From: Pseudorasbora parva
Lineage: Eukaryota; Chordata; Actinopteri; Cypriniformes; Gobionidae
Length of the DNA: 64,000 nucleotides
Assembly (NCBI RefSeq): GCF_024679245.1
Contig: NC_090180.1
Coordinates: 11,306,507-11,370,506, forward strand
Direction of reading: 5' to 3'
The notes under the pieces are model-generated. The model made no database searches. It was not told where the DNA came from and was given only the letters and a program-made list of their open reading frames with translations. Position 1 is the stretch's first letter; every line of letters starts with the position of its first letter. This document shows, one piece after another, positions 46,481 through 64,000 of the stretch. The translations under genes and the position numbers were made by a program.

Positions 46481-48240
46481 AGTTCGTTTTTTTTCCACTG
46501 ATGACCGACTGCACGCTACTGAGTTTTTTTTTTTTTTTACGGTTTATGGGCTGAATCTGGGCTGAATCCCACATATCCCACATTAACTCCGACATTATTA
46601 CATCCCACATAAACCAAAGTGTACGTTATTGAGTGCACTCATTCTATCCCACATTGCTCCGCAAATAACACCTGTTTAATTCACTCTATTCAAGTAAACT
46701 GTAGCTAGTGGACTGATTGGGGGTTAGTTTAGGGGGCGATTTCGGATTCAGCAAGAGTTTGTAAATTTTACAATTTTAGTTTTTACAAATTATTTTATTT
46801 TTATAGCATATTTTAGTTTTAGATATATTTGAAGAAACTGTGGAAGTGTAATTTGAGTATTTTCTATCTTTTGTGCAACTCGTGGGTACTTTAATATAGG
46901 CTAAGGCTCATTGTTTTATAAAATATTTTTGCAGTCTGACAGGTTTTCCTGTTTTCATGTGCTTCTCTCTGTAGTTGACCAAACAGGCTCCAAAATGTCA
47001 AGGGAAATCCTATAATTGTTGACACAGCTTGCAGAAAGGACAGGCATCTTACAGTTGCTTTTTTGTTTGTTTAAAGAAATGTAACCCAGCTTTACTTCGA
47101 ATTAATAGCCGTATAGACTAAACTGATTCGAATACTTTTTTTATTGACCATATAGGGCACAAAATCTAATCTCAAACTTTTACAGCTGATATCATTCTCA
47201 ACACATTTAATGAATGTCTTAGCTAAATGTAGCATTATATCTGAATATGATTATTTATAATATTTAGTAAGCCAAAACCGTTTTGAGGTAGCCTAAGCTA
47301 TTTGATAGTGTCTGGAAAATAGTGATCGGATCCTGTTTTTATTAATTAAACAATAGATAAAAACAAAGTATGGTTTGTATAATAGGACTGATTATGTGCG
47401 TCCATACATCTATCTTCGTGTATTGGATGATGTTAGGCTACAGCGGGGTAATGATAGGCCTATTGGAGCAAAGAGGTTAATTGAAGGAAGGAACGTTCTG
47501 GGAACGTGAAAATAACGTTTTATTTCCTTTAAGAAAACTTTCCCACCTGGCTTACCAAAAACACAAGACGGTTACAGCCTAAAGTTAGGGGAATGTTAGA
47601 AATAGAATAACCATAACGTTATGGGAACGTTAGAAGTTATAGGAACATTAGAATAATGTTCTACAAATCAAAAACGTTCTATTTCCTGGCTAACCATAAA
47701 CAAAACTTAAATAAAATAGAACATTGAAACGTTAAAATAACGTTAGAGGGACTTTAATAGGCCTGTTGGAATGGAACTTTAGAATAACGTTATGGAAATC
47801 TTAGAATAATGTTATAGGAACATTAGGCACGTTGAAAATAACTAAAAAACAACAACAACAGCAGCAATTAAAAAAATGTTTATTGCAAATATCTTATAGT
47901 AACAATTGATTATTTTAAAATAATTTTTAAAGATTTGGCCACCAAAGTCTCCCATTTCGCCAGACCAAGCTTTAAACTATAAATGAGCACTGATTAAAGA
48001 ACGATTAGTTTTAACTTTAGAATTTTTTTAGAACTGGCCTCAAATGATCTGTGATTTGTTGAACAGTGTTAGTTTATCCCCTGTCCAGTAGATGGGGCAA
48101 TAAACAAGTCCATTAAATCTGCCACTAAAGCGCCTGTCTAGTTTTGTTTCAGAATAGATGACGTAGGGCAAAAGATGCCCCGCCTCTGAAATGAATGTCC
48201 AATAGTGTTCTGAGTTTTTAATTCTTACTTTTAAAGCAAT
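46481..48240. other. Intergenic interval between divergent ZNF414 and MKNK2
   Basis: No gene seen. 47490-47840 is a repeat-like stretch with many 'aacgtt', 'ggaacgtt' and 'aataacgtt' strings. The rest is AT-rich without clear transposon ends. Confidence 0.5.
47490..47840. repeat. AACGTT-rich degenerate repeat
   Basis: Strings such as 'gaacgttctgggaacgtg', 'ataacgttatgggaacgtta' and 'agaataacgttatgg' recur about ten times at irregular spacing. No exact monomer length could be fixed by eye. Confidence 0.55.
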
Positions 48241-48246
48241 CATTTT

Positions 48247-48409
48247 GATTGGATATGGAATATAAAGTGGGCGGAGTGCGGGATAAAATCTTATATATGC
48301 GTTGTGCTCTCAAATTTAGCTTGCAATTGACAAACACATTAGTAGCAGTCTATTACACGGTGGGTTGGAGCAACGGCGTGAACGCTGGCGGCTCACGGCT
48401 AGTAACGGG
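48247..48409 (+). promoter_or_regulatory. MKNK2 core promoter and non-coding exon 1
   Basis: An inverted CCAAT (GATTGG, 48247-48252), TATAAAG (48261-48267), a GC box GGGCGG and a second AT-rich TATATA (about 48292) precede a GC-richer transcribed stretch. That stretch ends at a donor ACGGG|GTAAG after 48409. The start site is probably between 48290 and 48330. No ATG-led coding sequence is present in this exon. Confidence 0.55.
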
Positions 48410-48921
48410 GTAAGATGAAACCCTTTCTTCTGCCTATGAAATTATTCTGAGAAGAACTCTTTATAAATAAACTCCAGGCCATTACTTTCTGAATGCATCC
48501 ACATGCAGCTCAGTGGGTGACGCGGTCAGCTTGATTAAAAATAGCTACTAATAGTTTGTAAACTAATACTAAAAAGATTGTAAACGTACATAAGACATGT
48601 CAGTTGACGTTTCTCTATTTTAATAACAAGTAATTTATTTATTTTTTTGCATGGTAACTTTCTGACTGTGCTGACTCAAAATACCAAGTCTGTACGAGAG
48701 CTTTCTCTTTTGGTCTATCTCTAAAGACTCCAGATTGTCTGTCTCAATGGAAGAGTATCTGACCTCATGTTGATGATGTTTTTGTCTGTCTGTGTATGTA
48801 GGAGTCATCTGTTGCACGACCACCTTGAAGTGATCAGATCAGAGGTGTTATATAATTGATTTAAAGGAGCCACTGCACTGATTTAGGCATCAAGCTGAGC
48901 TTCATCTGACCATTCGAAAAC

Positions 48922-58495
<9,574 letters not shown>

Positions 58496-59676
58496 TCTCT
58501 ACCACCTTCTCCAGCCTTCGATCACCCCTGATGACCTTTATCAGAATCTTCAACAAGGCCGTGTTGACCTCTGACCTTCCCAATTACTTTGTGGGTCGTA
58601 AGCTTTTGTTGGAAAGACGTGTTTGTAGCACTTAAAGCAGCTCAAAGGCCCTGTGCACAGTTTTTATTGGGTAAAAAGGCTGTTGTGGCTGGAAAAAGAC
58701 TTGTTGACGTCTGAGAGTCCCAGGAATCTGTCAATATAACAATGTTTACAAAAAGCACGAGAATTGAAGGACTCGAGCTGCTTCCATTTGTCTAAAGCTG
58801 GACCCCACAGAAGCCATTTAATTTCTAAGCATAAACACTTTCGCTGTTTGCTTTTGCACTCGCATGGGTCTCCCAGCAGCCGAAAAATTTCTGTACTCAT
58901 GCAGTCTTTTAGTATTATTTCTTCAGTCACTTACAAAGTGATAATGGCAGACTGACTGTTATTTAGCAGCAGCTGTTGCTGGGAAGTTTCACATTAATTC
59001 AAGTTATCCAGGGCAGAAATAACAGCCATGTTGTGCAGGGTCCTCTATCCTGAATTTACCAAGAACCTCATTTACCAATTTCTATCCACTGTTACTGTAA
59101 AAACACTTATCTGCTAAAAACAAATCTGAGCAGTGTTTTCAGCAGAAACCTCAGGATCTCACTCTGACCAACCAAAGCAAATTTTAAAGCTGCTAGACCC
59201 ATTCTATGTCAATTCATTGGCATGTTACATGCATAATTGTCCTTGCACTGGAAAGTTCTGCTGTTTTCAGGGTGGCAGCACACCTTCTGTACTTGGCCTC
59301 TCAGGAAAATGGAAATTAGTTGCACAATCACATTTTTCTAACCCCTTTTCGTTTCTTCTTTTGACCTGAAATGCCATGCCATGGGGGTTTTGAGGAATTG
59401 ACAGAGGTACATTTTCAAAGCTACAAATTCTGATTAAAATCTCCTTTCACCATTCATTCAGTTAGTCATTGACCGAGCCCGTGTGTACACGAAATGTTCA
59501 ATGACTCAATTCACTGTTTGAATAAAGGTGATTGTTCCATGAAAAGACCTTAAGTCTTCTGTTAGCCTCCTTTTTGTGCTTGTAGCCTGTATCTAAGCTT
59601 TACCTTTCTCAGGTGTCTCGGGAAACCTCCAGACACCAATGTGCTGTGCTTCTATATTTGTCGTGGCCCATCATCA

Positions 59677-59689
59677 CCCCCCCCCCCCC

Positions 59690-59720
<31 letters not shown>
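59677..59720 (+). repeat. (C)n followed by (CA)n microsatellite
   Basis: A run of C followed by about 14 CA/AC units. It lies between the two candidate poly(A) signals. Confidence 0.95.
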
Positions 59721-59722
<2 letters not shown>

Positions 59723-60159
59723 TGTTTGGAAGGGAGCTTTCATCTTCCTTTTAAAATTTGTTTTTAAAATTTATTTTAAGTTGTATGATGAGAATGAGAC
59801 CCCTCCCCCCTTTTGTTTCCTCAAGTGCCAAAATGTAGACCAAAGAATCAAAATCTCCTAAAATTGTTGCTGTTCCACATTTCCTGTCAATGATGACTGT
59901 ACACTTTAATGTTTGATAGATTTTTCTCTGTCACCAGCAAATATGCTGATCAATCAGGAACAAAGCCAAGTGGTCTAACTCGCTCTGAGTAAAGCAAAGC
60001 ATGAGGTTTTTGGTTTTAATTTAGCGTTTTGTCTTACAGTAAGACTTATTTTTTGTAACTTTTTTTTTTTTTAATGCATGTTTTAAAAAAATTATTATTA
60101 TTTTTTTTGATGGAAACCACATTGGCAGGAGTTTACTCTTTCCTTTTGAGACTTTTTGT

Positions 60160-60161
<2 letters not shown>

Positions 60162-60191
<30 letters not shown>
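60162..60191 (+). repeat. Poly(T) run of 30 bp
   Basis: Uninterrupted T-run in the distal MKNK2 3' UTR, about 110 bp before its final poly(A) signal. Confidence 0.95.
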
Positions 60192-60192
<1 letters not shown>

Positions 60193-60302
60193 TAATTTGG
60201 CATTTCATAAATCCCCTCTACACTCTTTTTAGGGACCAGTGGTGTAGCTAATGTGGCTGTAATTTTCTTTTCTCTTTTTTTCCATCTGTCCCTGGGGGCC
60301 AA

Positions 60303-60308
60303 AATAAA
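60303..60308 (+). terminator. Distal MKNK2 poly(A) signal
   Basis: AATAAA, followed within 40 bp by a T-rich stretch (tttacttttctgtttttc) of the kind found downstream of cleavage sites. Confidence 0.6.
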
Positions 60309-60325
60309 GAACATGGAAAATTGTT

Positions 60326-61504
60326 CAACTACAGTGATTTACTTTTCTGTTTTTCTTGTAAGAACATTCTCATAATTGACCACATAAGCTCAGGGTATTA
60401 TTATAGGATAAAAAGTGTCGCAAAGTTCATTTAAAGTGTTAGAGAATATCTTTGTCTGTAAAGATGCTTTGTTAATCAGCTTATTTTTGTCCTCCCCCAT
60501 TTCAGATAGTTTGATAGACAGATGGACCAGTCTAAATCATATATATATATATATATATGAATTACTTTTTTTTAGACTCCAGCTACATCTACCATGTGCT
60601 GTGGATGAACTTTTCCTTGAGCTTTTTTTATTTTATAAAGCTACACTGTGATATTTTTCCCCATCTAGCGGTATAAGGGTATATGACCATCCAGTGAATA
60701 ATAGTTTCTGTTCCTCTCAATTCTGATTTCGTTTTAACTCCTACTACGGTGACCGATTTAGTCCAAGATTAACTGGAGGTTGGAGATTAACTTTGGCTAA
60801 TGTGCTTTCAAGATCGAGGGCAACATGGCGGCCTGCATTCAAACCCCTCACCCGTATGTATTTTCAATGGCATATTATAAATTTACGAGACTACTTTATT
60901 ACTTAAAAGAAGTAAATGTACGTTAATGAGCACATATATTTTTGAAAGAACTAAGTGTATTTCGCTAAGAATAAACTAAAGTTACACAGTGTAGCTTTAA
61001 AGATGTATTTTGTATTCAAATGTATTCACACATGACTTGTTTTCACAAACATTACTGAACTTCTGTCCTTCATGTAGACGTTCAGATGGTTTTACATCAC
61101 AGCTTTGATAAACTCTTTAGTATGTGGTAACATGACGTAGTTCATACGCCAGATACAAGCGCTGCCTGTCCTAGATATCTGAGGGCCCTGAGCAAAACTT
61201 TGACCCCAACCCCTTAATCTGTTCTTTCAGAGCAGTCCGTAAATAAAGAAAATTACAAGCAAAATGACAAATAGGCCTACACTAGAAAGCATACAAATTA
61301 AATGAGCATTTTAGCCTAATAATAGCCTACTTACTAAGTCTCCTATTTAGAATATGCAGGATTGTACTAACCACATGGTTGACGTTGTCATAATTGCTTC
61401 TATTTGTAAATGCTTGCAGGCAGCCTAGATAACAATGCTTCACCTAGAAACACATGGAATTTTCTGTATAACAAAATATGGATTCATACTCACTCACCCA
61501 TCCA

Positions 61505-61539
<35 letters not shown>

Positions 61540-64000
61540 TAGCTACTTCTGCAAACATTTACTGATTTTGATTAAACTGCAATCTTCATTTAATTAAAAA
61601 TGTAACTGTTGGGTAGATAAGGGGTAAATGAAGGCCTGATTGTAATGCTTTTGAATATTATTTGTATTCTCAATTGTGATTAACATTAATTTAAAATATT
61701 TGTTGTTTAAAAATGAATTTAATAGAATGAGAATCGAGTCGAGCGTCAGGGTTGAAAAGAAACACGAGCTCCCCCAAGTGTTGAAATCTCGTCATTGTCG
61801 TGTCTAAATCAACTAGCCTTCTTATTGATACTAATAGCAGTCTGGACACACGTTTTCGTTTTTAAACTCTTTTTAATGAAAGGCAGGCCTTGAAAAGAAT
61901 AATGTGATGGATCCAAATCATGAAATCTGATTTTTGAGAATTCATGTAAGAATGTAAGATCTTAGTAAAAATGCTGAGAGAGATAACGGCCAAGTTCACA
62001 AAGCTGTTTTGACTTTAGACACATCTGACATTATATTTATGAACAACACAGAACAGTTATAGCAACTAGATCACATTTACAAATCAGCACTGGAAGAATA
62101 TTGAATTCTGCATAACAGCATTGGATATGGAGAACATGATTCATTAGAAGCAGTTTTAAATTGAAATGACAGAAATTCTGGTCATTTTTTGTGTGCTTCT
62201 GGTACACAGCACTGCAATTACTGACCCGATGAGAAAAACGCCCGTTTTGAACAGTATATACCATATCAGCACTGGATCCAAGATCCCTGAGAGAGAGAGA
62301 GAGAGAAAGAAAGAAAGAAAGAAAGAGAAAACTCATTCAGTTAACAATGGCAATTATTTGTGAAATCTAAAATTGTAGCTCTGGCATTCACAGCATTCAA
62401 TAGCAAAATAAAACTTGCTGCTTTAAATTTTTAAGTAACTTTTTTTTCTAATTAAGCAATTTGAACAAGCAGTAAAACAAATATTACTCAAGAAAATATT
62501 TAATATAATATAATTCATATAATATATATATTTTTTTAAATGTGTTGCAAACTGTTGCAGAACTTTTTAACATTTTCTTATACAATTTGTTACTCTATCA
62601 ATATTCAGTTTTACACTGCCCAGGCCTTTGGATTTAAATAGGCAATTATGTGTCAATGATTGGATCATTATTGTGAATATTATATGTTTGGCAACAGTTC
62701 TTCCAACCCTAACTGATGGAGTGTGTAGCTTTTCATTTCTTGGTAATATTCCGCACTGAAAAAAGGTGTGTTGGATTTACATGATTTAATCTTGTACATC
62801 GGTTCCACATGAATCAATTAAGTAAAACAAACATAATTTGTTCACATAACTTCAACATCATGCTGAAGTAATTTTTAAGTAACCCTATTGAGTAGTCTCA
62901 AAATTATTTTAATATGGCTTCCTAACAACAGTGGTATGCACAGGGGGGCTTGAGACCCTGCCTCTTTAATCAAATCACAAGCCTATTGTGATTATTTGTA
63001 TGTATTGGTGGTCACTGATTTATAAGACTGTAACTAGCTTTCATTCTGTTAGCCGGGAATAGCACATACTGAACATGTCAAGTGCTATGCTCTTTAATGA
63101 CATGTGCTGTCTCAGTCCACAGCATAAGCAATCGCTCCGCTCTTCTCCATGGTAACATCATTTAAATGGTTCTAATTTTTCCAACATAATTAAACATGAA
63201 ACGCTATTAAACAATATCAAGTCTCTCCTTATGTAATTTTGCCCAAAAAACACATAAAATAACACTTAAGTTCAACAATTTACTCTTCTCATCAAGCGGG
63301 AACTACAGTTTCAGTAAAAATCATGTTCGAGTACTTAACTGAGTCACATCCACCCTCAAATAATCTAATCTAGATTGCATATTTTAGAGAATTCCATTTA
63401 TCGAAAGCAAAGAAATCACGTTTAGAAGAGAAACACAATTTTGTTGCATAGATCGCAAATAATACGATTAAGTAAATTGGACGATGTGTTTTCCTTTTTT
63501 TTCTGTGCCGGATGACAATGTCAACATTCCTTAGGCTCAAACTGTGAAAGAATGGTTGGGAGTTCAGACCTTAAAGTTCAGACCTTAAATTCAACCAAAA
63601 ACATATGCACCTCTAAATGGAAATTTTTGGTCCAGATCTTGTATTGGCCATGCAAGAGTCCATCACTCTGTCAGGTCTCCTCCAGCACATCCCAAAGACT
63701 TACAATGAATACAACATCTGGACTCACTTCAAGTGTGATAATGATTCTTCATGCTTCCTCTCAACCATTCTTTCAAAGTCTGATGATTATTGACATTGTC
63801 ATCCTGGAATATGGACATAACGTGTCTTCTTGGTTGTTTAAGAAATGAAAAGCTATTAGGATAAAAAGAAACATATAATATGCTAGAAACACAAAACTCA
63901 CAGCAAAACAATCATTGACTCTTAAGCATTTGCCTATTTAAATCCAAACAGCATTTTTTTCTGTGTATTTTTCCTATTATAATTAACTTTGAGACCATTT
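60326..64000. other. Downstream intergenic region
   Basis: I see no supported gene. It contains (AT)n at 60539-60559, (CA)n at 61508-61536 and a (GA)n/(GAAA)n tract at 62288-62330. The short ORFs show no recognisable domains. Confidence 0.55.
62288..62330 (+). repeat. (GA)n-(GAAA)n microsatellite
   Basis: About nine GA units grading into five or six GAAA units. Confidence 0.95.

Larger units (their letters stand above)
58496..60325 (+). other. MKNK2 3' UTR
   Basis: Non-coding sequence after the stop at 58493-58495. It carries AATAAA at 59521-59526 and at 60303-60308, allowing a short and a long 3' UTR. Simple repeats at 59677-59720 and 60162-60191 lie in the distal part. Confidence 0.65.

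Noticed and set aside
60021..60314. 97-residue minus-strand ORF with poly-Lys
   Set aside because: It is the translation of the poly(T) run in the MKNK2 3' UTR.

Overview
This is a vertebrate nuclear genomic segment, almost certainly from a teleost fish and probably a cyprinid. The basis is intron-split genes with close human counterparts, consensus GT/GC...AG splice sites, AATAAA poly(A) signals, AT-rich introns and a dense load of nested fish-type DNA transposons. I see no bacterial or viral genes, CRISPR array or rRNA. Exon models were built by reading both strands by eye and checking codon phase; each of the four CDS models sums to a multiple of three. Homologies rest on recalled family sequences, not on a search.

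Layout: (1) 301-15211, minus strand: SAP130, a Sin3A-HDAC corepressor subunit, 21 coding exons, 1,038 codons. (2) 15.2-21.0 kb: SAP130 5' region, then a broken Tc1/mariner-like DD37E transposon with a hAT element inside it, then the probable MLLT1 3' UTR. (3) 21025-41276, minus: MLLT1 (ENL), with an N-terminal YEATS histone-acyl reader and a C-terminal AHD, 12 coding exons, 571 codons. (4) 42161-45901, minus: ZNF414, a small C2H2 zinc-finger protein, 6 coding exons, 340 codons, ending only about 0.4 kb upstream of the MLLT1 start region. (5) 46.4-48.3 kb: intergenic interval between divergent ZNF414 and MKNK2. (6) 48922-58495, plus: MKNK2, the eIF4E kinase activated by ERK/p38, 13 coding exons, 477 codons, with a 3' UTR to about 60.3 kb. 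(7) 60.3-64 kb: no gene seen, only simple repeats.

Three of the four genes act in transcription (SAP130 as corepressor scaffold, MLLT1 as acetyl-histone reader of the super elongation/DOT1L complexes, ZNF414 as a putative DNA-binding protein) and the fourth links MAPK signalling to translation. They are neighbours, not a pathway. The human orthologues of MLLT1, ZNF414 and MKNK2 lie on 19p13, so that part looks like conserved synteny.

The most notable content is non-genic: several transposons with exact target-site duplications, a stack of four nested elements in one MLLT1 intron, a hAT element carrying a tRNA-like pol III promoter whose second copy was split by a Harbinger-type element (giving a natural empty site), and three GC-AG introns in two genes. 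I found no convincing new multi-gene system.
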